DNA of 64,000 nucleotides from Thermobaculum sp042408415 (GCA_042408415.1 JBHORE010000059.1:8746-72745); one strand, 5' to 3'. Shown: positions 45,916 to 54,851, counted from the stretch's first letter. Numbers and translations are program-made. Notes: generated by a model from the sequence alone, not told the origin.

Positions 45916-46785
45916 TCATACACCGTCCACAAATAAACGATTGGGATTGGATCTTCTCGCTCCAAATTGACGAGCATAAGCTATGATAGCAGCTGCTGAG
46001 GTAAGCAAGGAAATGCAGGCCCCCCAAGGAATTATCACAGCTGAGAAATCAGGGATGCGAATCATGAGGTTGAACACGCCCACAATCAAGCAAATAATCG
46101 ATGGATAGAGGCTATTGATGCCTCGTGGCTTGGTTTGCACGATAGAAAGAATAGTTGCCGCCGTAAAAGTGCAGACGCCAGCAAGTATTAACCAGAAAGA
46201 CGCTTCCGACCAGAACCGTACGTAGAATGCCTTGTGTTCGGGTGATATATACCACGGCATCGAGGACCACCAATAAGCTAGATCTGTCAATGTTACTGCC
46301 AGGAAATAGCCAGCCCCAAAAGCAAGTGATGTAGATACAAGCTGTGAGCACCTTGAGAATATCAGCTCGTCACCGTGACCCGGATGTGGCATATCTACTG
46401 CTATCAGAAAGATAAAGCCACCGATAGCAGTGAGTCCATGCAGGAGCACATTGGGCCCAAAGAGTGGCATAAACCCGAAAAGAGTCTCAGTAAAGGGGAA
46501 CAATCCTAGCAAGGCTAGTAGGAAGAACGTAATTGTCGCGAGTCTGAGCGACATGTACGCGGTGTAGTCGCTCCTGGAGGCGTACAAAACGACGCCTCCG
46601 ATTAGTATATGAAGTGCATTTAAGAGTAAGTTTCTGGGTAAAATGCCGAACAGATACCCATAGGCATTCTCGATGATCAAGTCGGGTGCAGACTCGGGCC
46701 ATGGAGCATGAATTACGGGTATGGCACCCATGACACCCAACACGGTAAAACAGAGCCCAACCAGAGTGCTAAACGCCTTGATCAT
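45916..46785 (-). CDS. DUF4383-like multi-TM membrane protein
   Basis: 289 residues from ATG 46785 (GAGGG six bases upstream). About eight TM helices. The first half matches DUF4383: KAFSTLVGLCFTVLGVMGAI, GILPRNLLLNALHILIGGV, and NVLLHGLTAIGGFI. DUF4383 proteins are usually about 150 residues; the second half here adds four further helices and a basic tail (QFGARRSNPNR). Function unknown. It precedes the CPTC membrane protein. Confidence 0.75.
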   Translation of the reverse strand: MIKAFSTLVGLCFTVLGVMGAIPVIHAPWPESAPDLIIENAYGYLFGILPRNLLLNALHILIGGVVLYASRSDYTAYMSLRLATITFFLLALLGLFPFTETLFGFMPLFGPNVLLHGLTAIGGFIFLIAVDMPHPGHGDELIFSRCSQLVSTSLAFGAGYFLAVTLTDLAYWWSSMPWYISPEHKAFYVRFWSEASFWLILAGVCTFTAATILSIVQTKPRGINSLYPSIICLIVGVFNLMIRIPDFSAVIIPWGACISLLTSAAAIIAYARQFGARRSNPNRLFVDGV

Positions 46786-46814
46786 GGTATACCCTCTAAG
46801 CCTAGGCTCACCGA

Positions 46815-47480
46815 TCACAAGCGGTTGGTTATCTTGACCCAACGAGGCACGGATATAAACACTCTCGAAGCTCTGCCAAATAATACATAGACTTTGTGCC
46901 TAAAAGCTACAACCGGCAGTCCTAGTAGCATGAGAACCCTCTTCTCTATGGGCATATAATCCCACCACAACTGCTTGCGAATCCTGTAAGTCTCCTTCCA
47001 TTGCACCTGCTTTGGAATACTCAACTTCATACTCTTGCCATCACTGACCATTACAGAAAGCGACCTCTTTTCAAGCAAGTTGGGCTTCTTTCTAGGATAC
47101 TCTACCCATGCGTGATCGAGGGAATACCGCAGCTTATAAGGAATACCTTTGTATTCCAGTATGCTGGCAAAGACGATCATACGCGCTTGGCAATCTCCTG
47201 CTCTGTTAGCCAAGGCTTCACTCACAGTAGGAAAATACCAGGGGACGTTATAGGTTTGCCAAGGGACTTCGTAACGAACGTAGCTATTCACGGCGCTCTC
47301 AATAGCTGCTGGATCGTCGGGCAACTTCGAAGCCATATCTGCCACAGCATGTTCGTCGATGGGCGGAGATATAGCCCTTGGAATTGAATAGAATAACATT
47401 ACTGGATTGGGGTAAAGAACAAGGAAGCTCCACAGCAGATACAAAGCTATGGAGCTAGAGATATATCGGGCCCTGGTCAT
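46815..47480 (-). CDS. Transglutaminase-like protein with N-terminal TM helix
   Basis: 221 residues from ATG 47480 (GGTGG upstream). One TM helix (ISSSIALYLLWSFLVLYPNPV) anchors a transglutaminase-like core: ANRAGDCQARMIVFASILEYKG holds the nucleophile Cys, and YSLDHAWVEYP the His. The third catalytic residue is not certain. Such proteins act as cysteine peptidases or structural modules outside the membrane. It precedes the DUF4383-like gene by 29 bases. Confidence 0.78.
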   Translation of the reverse strand: MTRARYISSSIALYLLWSFLVLYPNPVMLFYSIPRAISPPIDEHAVADMASKLPDDPAAIESAVNSYVRYEVPWQTYNVPWYFPTVSEALANRAGDCQARMIVFASILEYKGIPYKLRYSLDHAWVEYPRKKPNLLEKRSLSVMVSDGKSMKLSIPKQVQWKETYRIRKQLWWDYMPIEKRVLMLLGLPVVAFRHKVYVLFGRASRVFISVPRWVKITNRL

Positions 47481-47541
47481 CTTTCCACCACCTTTCACCT
47501 GTGGCGGAATTATAAACATAGTTCCAAGTTTTTAGAAGTGT

Positions 47542-48534
47542 TCAGAGTTCATCGAACTGTCCAAGACTTATGCTGGAGTTATCCCCGACATTAAGGGTAG
47601 TATGACTGCCCCGTACTACTGCGCTGTTGCCAATCAGAGAATGGTAGAGAGCCGCAAACTCTATCGTGCATTCTTGGCCGAGAATGGAATCCTGGATTAT
47701 AGATGACTTTACCACAGCACCTTCATCCAGGCTCACATAGGGACCAATAATAGAGTCTTCAATCCTGGCAGACTCTGGGATGTAAACAGGGGATCTAATG
47801 ACACTACCTGGGAAATTGTACTCATGCTGTGGATGATTGCTGAGAAGATATCGATTCGTCTCTAACAACGCAGATGGAGTGCCGGCGTCGAGCCAGAGGT
47901 TAATCTCCTCGGTCTCAAACTTGGCACCCTTATCTATCATTATCTGAATAGCATCCGCCAGATAAAACTCACCCTGGGTTTGCTTGTTAGAGGAGATTAG
48001 CTCATCTATGGCCTCAATTAGCTGTTCTCCATAGCGGAAATAATACAGACCTACTATTGCCAGATTGCTCACAGGTGTCTTGGGCTTCTCAACTATCTTC
48101 TTGACATACTTGCCATCAAGGACTGTAACACCAAACCTGCGAGGATCCTCTACCTGATGAACGTACAAGAGGCCATCCGATTCTACCTGTAAGAGCCTAG
48201 TCACATCTGTTTCAAAGATGGTATCAGCAAAGACTATGAATGTAGGGCCGTTTATCCACTCCCGTGCAAGCTGGATAGCATGTGCTTGTCCTTTGGGTTC
48301 CTTCTGTTCCACGAAACGAGAGTTGAAGCTGTAATGAGTCTTTATGTATTCCTCTATCTGCTCGCCAAGATATCCTGTAATAAATATCATCTCCTCGCAA
48401 GGCAGAGGGGAGAGACGATCTATGATGTGGGCCAAGAGTGGTTTGCCTGCTAGGCTTACCAGTGCCTTAGGTCGAGTATACGTATGCGGCCTGAGCCTTG
48501 TTCCAAGTCCTGCAAGTGGAAGTACTATCTTCAT
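47542..48534 (-). CDS. Sugar-1-phosphate nucleotidyltransferase with left-handed beta-helix
   Basis: 330 residues. N-terminal signature LPLAGLGTRLRPHTYTRPKALV with the catalytic Arg and Lys, then FVFADTIFETDVTRLL-like metal region. The C-terminal 90 residues are hexapeptide repeats (SIIGPYVSLDEGAVVKSSII). It matches long RmlA/GlmU-like enzymes that make dTDP- or UDP-sugars for the envelope. Substrate nucleotide uncertain. Stands alone. Confidence 0.9.
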   Translation of the reverse strand: MKIVLPLAGLGTRLRPHTYTRPKALVSLAGKPLLAHIIDRLSPLPCEEMIFITGYLGEQIEEYIKTHYSFNSRFVEQKEPKGQAHAIQLAREWINGPTFIVFADTIFETDVTRLLQVESDGLLYVHQVEDPRRFGVTVLDGKYVKKIVEKPKTPVSNLAIVGLYYFRYGEQLIEAIDELISSNKQTQGEFYLADAIQIMIDKGAKFETEEINLWLDAGTPSALLETNRYLLSNHPQHEYNFPGSVIRSPVYIPESARIEDSIIGPYVSLDEGAVVKSSIIQDSILGQECTIEFAALYHSLIGNSAVVRGSHTTLNVGDNSSISLGQFDEL

Positions 48535-48689
48535 AGGCTAGCTTCATCTCCTATTTTTTTCTTTTTGATGCTTGAACGCGATTATATCACCCTGAAGGCT
48601 AGTACCAATCCCTAGATCTGGTTTTGTTTTAGTTGTGAACCCTCATTATTGGTTGAGACCAAATTGAAAGCACAGGCTCGATCAGCCTC

Positions 48690-48947
48690 TCAGCCCTCAT
48701 ACCTGCTCATATCAGGGCAAATATTTGTCACAGTCGCGGTCATAATTGTGCCTCCATACTTGGCTGCTTTCTGATAAGCTGCCTTGAGACCAGCAAAAAG
48801 GGCATCGATATCCCCGGTAACTGTGGAGTGTGTTGGGAAGACTTGAACCTCCAGACCACTCTCACGAAGAACATCTATAGCTGCATCGACTGAGGCATAG
48901 TTCTGTTGTCCTATGGGATAAACTGCTACAAGGGCTGTTACCTTCAT
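48690..48947 (-). CDS. MTH1187/YkoF-like thiamine-binding protein
   Basis: 85 residues: MKVTALVAVYPIGQQNYASV, then ESGLEVQVFPTHSTVTGDID. This is the small ferredoxin-like fold of the MTH1187/YkoF family, which binds thiamine or its precursor HMP. ATG overlaps the methyltransferase stop (ATGA), with AGGAGGTAAC before it. Two Cys-poor ends, no signal peptide. The link to the methyltransferase is unexplained. Confidence 0.85.
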   Translation of the reverse strand: MKVTALVAVYPIGQQNYASVDAAIDVLRESGLEVQVFPTHSTVTGDIDALFAGLKAAYQKAAKYGGTIMTATVTNICPDMSRYEG

Positions 48948-49615
48948 GTTACCTCCTTTTTGGCTACCAAAAATGCTGGTTGATTGCCTGCCCTGACCCC
49001 AGCTTTGTCAGCTTCATCAAATGGTGGGCGTGCATCAGGTGCCAGATGCACGCATCCTTTGACTTCCTCAGATTCTATCCCCAATAGCCTCCCGATATCT
49101 TCCCGACTCTTGAGCTTGGCGTGTGGCCATGGAGGTATATCCAAATCTCCAAGGTATCTGTATAGCGCCGCCCAAGGCGAGAGAGCGTTAAGGACGCCCA
49201 GTATTAACCTTCCCTGAGGTCTAACTATGCGCTTCATCTCAGAGATTACGATCTCTGGATAGCTGACGAACTCAAGCACTGTTATTGCAACCGCGGCATC
49301 GACGCTATTATCTGCCAACGCTATGTGTTCTGCTGTTGAGTTGATCCAGCGCACAGACAGATCTCGAGTGGTTTGGATACCGATATTGCGCATTGGGCCA
49401 GATGGCTCTATAGCTACTACGTTGACACCGATACTAGCAAGTTGTGCAGCAAACCTACCGGTACCCGCCCCCACATCTGCTATAGTCTCGCCAGCTTGTG
49501 GGGCCAGCAATGACATCACCAGACTAGTTTCCAACTGATCTATATAGTTACCAAGAGGTTCGCGGTACCATTGGTCGTACTTGGAAGCTATAGGGGCGAA
49601 ATAATCCTCAAACAC
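48944..49615 (-). CDS. Class I SAM-dependent methyltransferase
   Basis: 223 residues. SAM site TIADVGAGTGRFAAQLASIG, post-I acidic residue in VVAIEPSGPM, and AVAITVLEFVSYPEIV as motif II/III. It belongs to the UbiE/Methyltransf_11 group. GTG start with GGAGGG eight bases upstream. Its stop overlaps the thiamine-binding protein. Substrate unknown. Confidence 0.88.
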   Translation of the reverse strand: MFEDYFAPIASKYDQWYREPLGNYIDQLETSLVMSLLAPQAGETIADVGAGTGRFAAQLASIGVNVVAIEPSGPMRNIGIQTTRDLSVRWINSTAEHIALADNSVDAAVAITVLEFVSYPEIVISEMKRIVRPQGRLILGVLNALSPWAALYRYLGDLDIPPWPHAKLKSREDIGRLLGIESEEVKGCVHLAPDARPPFDEADKAGVRAGNQPAFLVAKKEVT

Positions 49616-49640
49616 CTCCAGGGCCCTCCGCTTTAGACAT

Positions 49641-50981
49641 CTAACTTGATGGCCTATTACTCAGAGCCAACAATTCTCCTATCAACCGGTCCTTGAGAGT
49701 CCACACTCTGTCTTTCAACCTATGCGTGGTAACAATACGAATCCTACGCTGGTAAGATTCGTAGGCAGAGAGGTCGTGAGAGCGCATGCCTGTGGCCTCG
49801 CTCCAGGTCATTATTTGATTCAAACCTATTGGTGGCTTGCGAAAAACCACTAAGGCATCCACATCCCAACGCTCAGGTTTAGGGATATCTATCAGTATTT
49901 CGTAGGGCATCACCTCCAGTCCAGTAAGTTCGGACAAGATATTAGCCAGCCTGATCTCAAGTTCCTTGCGACTTCCCGGATGGTAGAAAAGAGAATTAAG
50001 ACGCTGGAAAATCACTCCAGCTTGTACAGAGAATTCTATGGCTCGCTTGTGTAGCCTTCTTGCAACCAAACTCTCGACCAGACTCCTTGTAGTATCTGGC
50101 ATGTCCGAACGAAGCAGCAAAGCTATTAGAGAGTAATCATCGTGGTTCATCAGGTCGTCGGAAGACAGCGTCCCAGCATCTATAGCGTCCTGTACGGCTC
50201 TGAGCAGCATCACCATGCAGGCACGATTAGTATGATGCCAGTATACGTTGTCGAACATCTCCTGACGTGCACGGATCAATGAATGCAGAGCGCTGATACC
50301 TTTGTCGGTGATCGCCAGATGTGGAGAGCCTTCAAATTGCAGGACACGTAGAGAAGCTATAAGCCTTTCAGTATCCACCCTGCCATAGGGAACGTTACAT
50401 GCCTGAGCATCTCTCGGCAGATAGTCTATCTTGTCCACATCCAATGCACCTGACAGCAACGATCTATATATCAGCCATCTGCCGTTGATCTCATGTTCTG
50501 GAGATTTGTCGGGGGCTATCAGGCTTATAACTCGATGCGGGTCTACTCCCCAATCCCACAGTACAGAAGACACATCATTGGAGCTTATCACCATGGCTCC
50601 TACTTCCTCATGAGGAAGCACCGGGGGACCTAACTCCTCGATGCCGTGGGAATACGGGTAGTGTCCTATATCATGAAGTAAGGCAGCGGCAAGAACAGTT
50701 CGGATCTCGCCAGGTTGAGGATCCTCTATCCCGCCGTTCTTCCCTAGACGTATCAGATGCTCCAAGGCCTTCCTGGCGAGATAATAAACCCCCAGGGAGT
50801 GTTCATATCGAGTGTGAGTGGCACCAGGCCAGACCATGTAAACCCAGCCAAGTTGCTTAATACGCTGCAATCGCAGGAATTGAGGGGTAGATATGAGCGC
50901 ACGTACGTGCTCGCCGATTGGAATTTGGCTGTAGAGGCTGTCGCGTATGACGGTGACGTCTTCGCCGATGAAGTTTTCCAT
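49641..50981 (-). CDS. HD-domain phosphohydrolase (dNTPase/SAMHD1-like)
   Basis: 446 residues. The HD metal motif is spread over ATHTRYEHSLGVYYLARKALE and ALLHDIGHYPYSHGIEEL, with the later Asp in GALDVDKIDYLPRDAQA. This is the pattern of SAMHD1/YdhJ-type HD enzymes that hydrolyse dNTPs. The C-terminal 150 residues are unassigned. It is the last gene of the minus-strand run that contains the cysteine cluster, but a direct role in sulfur is not evident. Confidence 0.9.
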   Translation of the reverse strand: MENFIGEDVTVIRDSLYSQIPIGEHVRALISTPQFLRLQRIKQLGWVYMVWPGATHTRYEHSLGVYYLARKALEHLIRLGKNGGIEDPQPGEIRTVLAAALLHDIGHYPYSHGIEELGPPVLPHEEVGAMVISSNDVSSVLWDWGVDPHRVISLIAPDKSPEHEINGRWLIYRSLLSGALDVDKIDYLPRDAQACNVPYGRVDTERLIASLRVLQFEGSPHLAITDKGISALHSLIRARQEMFDNVYWHHTNRACMVMLLRAVQDAIDAGTLSSDDLMNHDDYSLIALLLRSDMPDTTRSLVESLVARRLHKRAIEFSVQAGVIFQRLNSLFYHPGSRKELEIRLANILSELTGLEVMPYEILIDIPKPERWDVDALVVFRKPPIGLNQIMTWSEATGMRSHDLSAYESYQRRIRIVTTHRLKDRVWTLKDRLIGELLALSNRPSS

Positions 50982-51013
50982 TTGAGGATTGTAGCACGAC
51001 TTTGAGATCGTGT

Positions 51014-51060
51014 GGTGATGGCAAGCATTCCCAAATAAATAGGACTAGCCTGCCATCACC
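51014..51060. terminator. Hairpin after the single-domain rhodanese gene
   Basis: GGTGATGGCA (51014-51023) pairs perfectly with TGCCATCACC (51051-51060) around a 27-base loop, 11 bases after the rhodanese stop. There is no T tract, so it may be a weak terminator or mRNA stabiliser at the boundary with the HD gene. Confidence 0.4.
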
Positions 51061-51071
51061 TAACCTTATAG

Positions 51072-51428
51072 TTACTTCTCTACCGGAAGGCCCTTCTCAC
51101 TCCAGGCTTTGATTCCCCCTTCAAGGTTATAGGCCTGCCTGACTCCAACTGCGGCTGCCATCTCAGCTGCGACTGCGCTCCGCTGGCCAGATGCGCAAGA
51201 AAATATCACCTTCTGGTCTGGAGACACATACTTAGTGGGATCTGATAAGAAGGTTTGCAGAGGTACGTGCCTGGCCTTGGGCATGTGACCCTCATCCCAC
51301 TCATTCTGCTCGCGCACGTCTATGAGGACGGCCTCGCCGCTCTCGACCATGCGGTAAGCTTCCTCTGGAGGTATGCGGTCAAACGGTTCTTGGGTTTCTT
51401 CTTCATCCTTTGCAAGACGGTAGGGCAT
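51072..51428 (-). CDS. Single-domain rhodanese sulfurtransferase
   Basis: 118 residues. Rhodanese elements: AVLIDVREQNEWDEGHMPKA and the active loop FSCASGQRSAVAA with the persulfide-carrying Cys. Mycobacterial MoeZ has an E1 domain plus a C-terminal rhodanese; here the E1 is fused to CysO instead, and this separate rhodanese may supply the missing sulfurtransferase. AGGAGG precedes ATG. It lies 22 bases after the M67 peptidase gene. Confidence 0.92.
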   Translation of the reverse strand: MPYRLAKDEEETQEPFDRIPPEEAYRMVESGEAVLIDVREQNEWDEGHMPKARHVPLQTFLSDPTKYVSPDQKVIFSCASGQRSAVAAEMAAAVGVRQAYNLEGGIKAWSEKGLPVEK

Positions 51429-51450
51429 GTCTTTTCCTCCTGTAAAGTTT

Positions 51451-51891
51451 CTAGCAGCAAACTACAGGTTTCTCTTCTCCTGGCTCAGTGTTGACTATCC
51501 TGATGCCCTGCTCCCTAACATCGTTATCAATTATGTAAAAAGCCCGTAACCTGGGATTATCTCTGTCCTCAAGGCTACATATGAACTGTATGACGTCGGG
51601 GTAAAAGCGGGCAAAGTCTTTATCCATCTGCGAGGGATAAGCTTCGCTTGCGGGATGGGAGTGGTATATTCCATAAAGCTCCCAACCCTTCTCCTCTATC
51701 TCCATCATGACTTTGAACTGTTCTTGTGGCTCCATGATAAACATGGCCATAGGGTTCTCAGCAGAGTTTTTTACTCTATATACCTGCACTGGGTCGGGGT
51801 TGCCTGCTATAAGTCCGCATATCTCATTAGGCCAACCTTCCTGTGCATGCTGGACTATAGCTTCGTAGATCTTTCTAGGTAGCTCTACCAT
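51451..51891 (-). CDS. M67 (JAMM/MPN) metallopeptidase, Mec-like
   Basis: 146 residues. The JAMM zinc motif is complete: HSHPASEAYPSQMD gives H-x-H and the distal Asp, and Glu in the first helix (WPNEICGLIAG) is the catalytic Glu. This is the length and fold of Mycobacterium Mec, which releases cysteine from the CysO-cysteine adduct by cutting after the Gly-Gly end. In this cluster it could also cut the internal Gly-Gly of the CysO-E1 fusion; that is inference. It ends near two Cys (VVCC). Co-directional with all cysteine genes. Confidence 0.92.
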   Translation of the reverse strand: MVELPRKIYEAIVQHAQEGWPNEICGLIAGNPDPVQVYRVKNSAENPMAMFIMEPQEQFKVMMEIEEKGWELYGIYHSHPASEAYPSQMDKDFARFYPDVIQFICSLEDRDNPRLRAFYIIDNDVREQGIRIVNTEPGEEKPVVCC

Positions 51892-51913
51892 ACGCCTTCA
51901 ACACATCCTCTGC

Positions 51914-52411
51914 TTAGATTTCAACTTTATGAATTCTACCCGTTTCAACATCATAGATGGCAGGCGTAATGATCGTGTCTTTAGCTAGGAGACCAGAGCC
52001 AAGCAACTTGCGTACGTCTTCCCTCAAGCTCTCCTCGTGGCTGGTGAAGGGGAGGAAATCCAGCCCAGAGGCATCTACATTTAGGTCCTGTTTGATCTTG
52101 TCACGAAGCTGCTCGTTGGTGAAGGTGAGCATGCCACACTTTGTGTGCTGGATGATCGCTATCTCGCGAGTACCAAGCAACTGCTGGGAGATCACCAGGG
52201 ATCTTATTACATCCTCAGTCACTCGCCCACCGGCATTGCGTATCACGTGAGCATCACCCAGCTCCAGACCCAGAGCACTAATGGGATCTATGCGGGCATC
52301 CATGCACGTGACTATGGCTATATGCCGACGAGGAGGTGCAGATAGATTGCTATAAGTGAAGCTTTGGGCATAGTTCTGATTATTCGCAAGCAACTCATCG
52401 AATACTGACAC
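51914..52411 (-). CDS. Beta-carbonic anhydrase
   Basis: 165 residues from GTG 52411, chosen because GGGAGGTAAAA lies before it; the frame extends to 52462 across a palindrome. Zinc site: CMDARIDP (Cys and Asp), then IIQHTKCGML (His and Cys). It converts CO2 to bicarbonate. Short form (about 165 residues) as found in many thermophiles and actinobacteria. It sits between SBP56 and the M67 gene; its connection with sulfur metabolism is unclear. Confidence 0.93.
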   Translation of the reverse strand: MSVFDELLANNQNYAQSFTYSNLSAPPRRHIAIVTCMDARIDPISALGLELGDAHVIRNAGGRVTEDVIRSLVISQQLLGTREIAIIQHTKCGMLTFTNEQLRDKIKQDLNVDASGLDFLPFTSHEESLREDVRKLLGSGLLAKDTIITPAIYDVETGRIHKVEI

Positions 52412-52428
52412 TTTTACCTCCCAAAACA

Positions 52429-52460
52429 GGGTATGATTGGGAATATTCCCAATCATACCC
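52429..52460. terminator. Perfect 32-bp palindrome between SBP56 and carbonic anhydrase genes
   Basis: GGGTATGATTGGGAAT (52429-52444) is followed directly by its exact reverse complement (52445-52460). On the minus strand it lies 25 bases after the SBP56 stop and is followed by TGTTTTGGG. As RNA it gives a hairpin with almost no loop. It may terminate or attenuate, or be a protein-binding site before the carbonic anhydrase gene. Confidence 0.5.
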
Positions 52461-52485
52461 ATGATACAAAATTCAGCCTTATAGG

Positions 52486-53832
52486 CTACTGAAAGATCTC
52501 AGTAGTGCAGTCACCTCCGGGAAGGTGCATTTCATGAGCCCGAGCAGTGCCGAAATCAACGTAGAAGTTCTCATCCAGCTTCATCCCGCCCTCGGGATCG
52601 CAGTCTATCTTGAGCATCCACGACTTAAGGCCCGGATAGAACTGATTATCCCACGAAGAATACAGAGAGTTGGTCACGTACAGGCGGCGACCATCCATAG
52701 ATAGTTGTAGCATCTGAGGGCCGCCTTCGAGCTTGCGACCATTCATGTACACTGGCTGCAGGACTCCTCCGAGCCATACTTGTCCTGTAAGTTTGGGATT
52801 TGCTGGATCGGAGATATCGTATTGCCGGAGATCACCATGCAACCAGTCGGAGAAGTAAAGGAACCTGTCGTCCATAGATACTACTAGGTCCGTGATCAAC
52901 CCAGGCACTGGGAATGGCCAGCCCTCGACGTCCTTGGGCTCAACCTGAATTACCTTTTGGGCCTTCCACTCGCCATCCTCTTTGTACCAGCGCCAGATAG
53001 CGCTGCTGAGGGCTGCACCTACAAAGCCAGTCTCAGCATCCGGGTTGTGTAACCAGCGAACCTCTAGTGGTATAAGACCTTCCTCTCCGAGATCGATGCT
53101 CTGCACTACCCTCTTCTCAGAGAGATCCCAAAAGTGTATGCTGTGGCCGTACTTACCCTCTTGGACGTCCTGTAGGTTGAAGCCATCCTGAAAAGTCTTG
53201 GGGGCAGCCCACTCACTGGAGATGAGAGTGTTCTTCCTGGGCTGATACCAGAAGTCGTAGTTGAACTGTATCTCGCCAGGATTAGCCTCCCACCTTCCCA
53301 GCACATCGAAGTTCTTGGCATCAAGCACCGCGAATCCGCCAGGAGTATCTCCGTTCTCATCGCCGAGCATGCTTATGACGACTACCTCGCCTGGCATGCA
53401 GTGTACGGTGTGGGGTGCTGAGAGGCCGGTCTTGCGCTTGATCTCCTCGCCGGATATAACCTTGGTGATCTCAGGACGACGAGGATCGGTCATGACATCT
53501 ATGATATGCACGTTGGTACTTCGGAATCCTGGCACAACTATGTATTGGCGATTGAGGTTGGTGTGACAGGCGCTACTGCATACCTGCCAACCAAAGTGGT
53601 GTAGCTCATCACCCTTATTGGGCATGTATGTCCTGTGAATTATCTGGCCATAAGTATCGGAATCGGGATTGACGTCCACCACTGCCAGGAAGTCTGGTTC
53701 ATCGACTCCTGTACCAGTGTGCAGAGAGGCAACATAGACTATCTCTTCCCTTGGGGCATTTAGGGCCTCTTCGGGCGATGCATAACCAACTCTATGGCCG
53801 TTGCCGTGGGAGTGATCATTATGGGACTGCAT
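52486..53832 (-). CDS. SBP56 family protein (selenium-binding protein/methanethiol oxidase)
   Basis: 448 residues, usual length 450-470. Family marks: EIVYVASLHTGTGVDEPDFL, ELHHFGWQVCSSACH, APHTVHCMPG, and the C-terminal RAHEMHLPGGDCTTEIF. The His residues in HH, HC and AHEMH match the copper ligands of bacterial methanethiol oxidase. That enzyme turns methanethiol into sulfide, formaldehyde and peroxide. The sulfide could feed the cysteine synthase of this cluster and the peroxide the nearby Mn catalase. The annotation as MTO is by family, not proven. Confidence 0.93.
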   Translation of the reverse strand: MQSHNDHSHGNGHRVGYASPEEALNAPREEIVYVASLHTGTGVDEPDFLAVVDVNPDSDTYGQIIHRTYMPNKGDELHHFGWQVCSSACHTNLNRQYIVVPGFRSTNVHIIDVMTDPRRPEITKVISGEEIKRKTGLSAPHTVHCMPGEVVVISMLGDENGDTPGGFAVLDAKNFDVLGRWEANPGEIQFNYDFWYQPRKNTLISSEWAAPKTFQDGFNLQDVQEGKYGHSIHFWDLSEKRVVQSIDLGEEGLIPLEVRWLHNPDAETGFVGAALSSAIWRWYKEDGEWKAQKVIQVEPKDVEGWPFPVPGLITDLVVSMDDRFLYFSDWLHGDLRQYDISDPANPKLTGQVWLGGVLQPVYMNGRKLEGGPQMLQLSMDGRRLYVTNSLYSSWDNQFYPGLKSWMLKIDCDPEGGMKLDENFYVDFGTARAHEMHLPGGDCTTEIFQ

Positions 53833-53859
53833 CCTTGCTACCTCCTATAACTTTAAATA

Positions 53860-53890
53860 ATTATGGGAGGCGATGCGCACCTCCCATAAT
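53860..53890. terminator. Hairpin between sulfurtransferase and SBP56 genes
   Basis: ATTATGGGAGG (53860-53870) pairs perfectly with CCTCCCATAAT (53880-53890), nine-base loop, nine bases after the sulfurtransferase stop. On the minus strand TATTTAAAG follows. It could terminate part of the transcript and lower SBP56 expression. Confidence 0.55.
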
Positions 53891-53898
53891 ACTGGTAA

Positions 53899-54765
53899 CT
53901 AGCGCTCTATGGGTGCCCCTACTACGCTGCCCCACTCGGTCCAGGAGCCGTCGTAGTTGCGTACATCCTTATAGCCCAGGAGCTCGTGGAGCACAAACCA
54001 AGTATGGGCGCTGCGCTCACCAATCCTGCAGTAGGTGACCACCTCCTTATCAGGTGTAATTCCCTGATCCTGATAGATCTTGCGCAGCTCTTCAGGAGAC
54101 TTGAAGGTGCCATCTTCGTTAACTGCAGTGCTCCATGGAATGTTCTTGGCACCGGGTATATGCCCACCTCTCTGAGCACCTTCCTGAGGCAGGTTCTCAG
54201 GAGCCAGTAGCTCCCCGGAGAACTCCTTGGGGCTGCGGACATCAACCAGACCTACATCCGGCTTTCCAAGTACCTTCATAACCTCGTCCCTTAGAGCCCT
54301 GAGCTGTGGAGCGGGGTCAGGAGCCTTGTAGTCTGTCCTGGGATAAGAAGGCACGTCATTGGTAAGCTCTCGCCCCTCCTCAAGCCACTTCTTGCGACCA
54401 CCATTCATGAGTTTGACGTTATTGTGACCATAAAGCTTGAAAAGCCAGTAAGCGAAGGCAGCGAACCAGTTATTGTTGTCGCCGTAGAGGATCACAGTAG
54501 TATCAGGAGTGATGCCCGATCTCGAAAGCAGTTCCTCCCACTGCTCCTTGTTAGGAATGTCGCGGACTGGCTGCTGCTGCAGGTCTTGCTTCCAGTTCCA
54601 GGCGATGGCACCTGGGATGTGGCCCTGCTCGTAAGCTGAGGTGTCTACATCTACCTCGATAATACGGATGTTGGGATCATTTAGGTGCTGGGCCACCCAC
54701 TCCGTGCTTACCAGTGCGTCAGGATTAGCGTACTGCTGAGTAGTCTGCTCCACCGATTGGGTCAT
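53899..54765 (-). CDS. Two-domain rhodanese (thiosulfate/3-mercaptopyruvate sulfurtransferase)
   Basis: 288 residues from ATG 54765 (GAGGAGGAAAG upstream). Inactive N-terminal rhodanese domain (NIRIIEVDVDTSAYEQGHIPG), catalytic C-terminal domain with the active loop TYCRIGERSAHTWFVL. A CRIGERS loop is typical of thiosulfate-type enzymes (CysA in mycobacteria). It can hand sulfane sulfur to acceptors such as the CysO activation system. It lies 86 bases behind the CysO-E1 fusion gene, with a hairpin between. Confidence 0.92.
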   Translation of the reverse strand: MTQSVEQTTQQYANPDALVSTEWVAQHLNDPNIRIIEVDVDTSAYEQGHIPGAIAWNWKQDLQQQPVRDIPNKEQWEELLSRSGITPDTTVILYGDNNNWFAAFAYWLFKLYGHNNVKLMNGGRKKWLEEGRELTNDVPSYPRTDYKAPDPAPQLRALRDEVMKVLGKPDVGLVDVRSPKEFSGELLAPENLPQEGAQRGGHIPGAKNIPWSTAVNEDGTFKSPEELRKIYQDQGITPDKEVVTYCRIGERSAHTWFVLHELLGYKDVRNYDGSWTEWGSVVGAPIER

Positions 54766-54811
54766 ATCTTTCCTCCTCAATTATCGATTTGATTTTCTTT
54801 TGCAATAAATC

Positions 54812-54836
54812 TCACGCAAGATTCCTCTTGCAGTGA
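54812..54836. terminator. Hairpin after the CysO-E1 fusion gene
   Basis: Minus strand: TCACTGCAAGA and TCTTGCGTGA form a ten-pair stem with one bulged base and a GGAA loop (54836-54812), followed by GATTTATTGC. It lies 16 bases past the stop and could partially terminate or protect the mRNA. Confidence 0.45.
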
Positions 54837-54851
54837 TTCAAGACTTATTGA

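Noticed and set aside
54766..54851. Possible riboswitch before the sulfurtransferase gene.
   Set aside because: Only one hairpin fits in 86 bases, better explained as a 3' end of the upstream gene; no SAM or T-box consensus seen.
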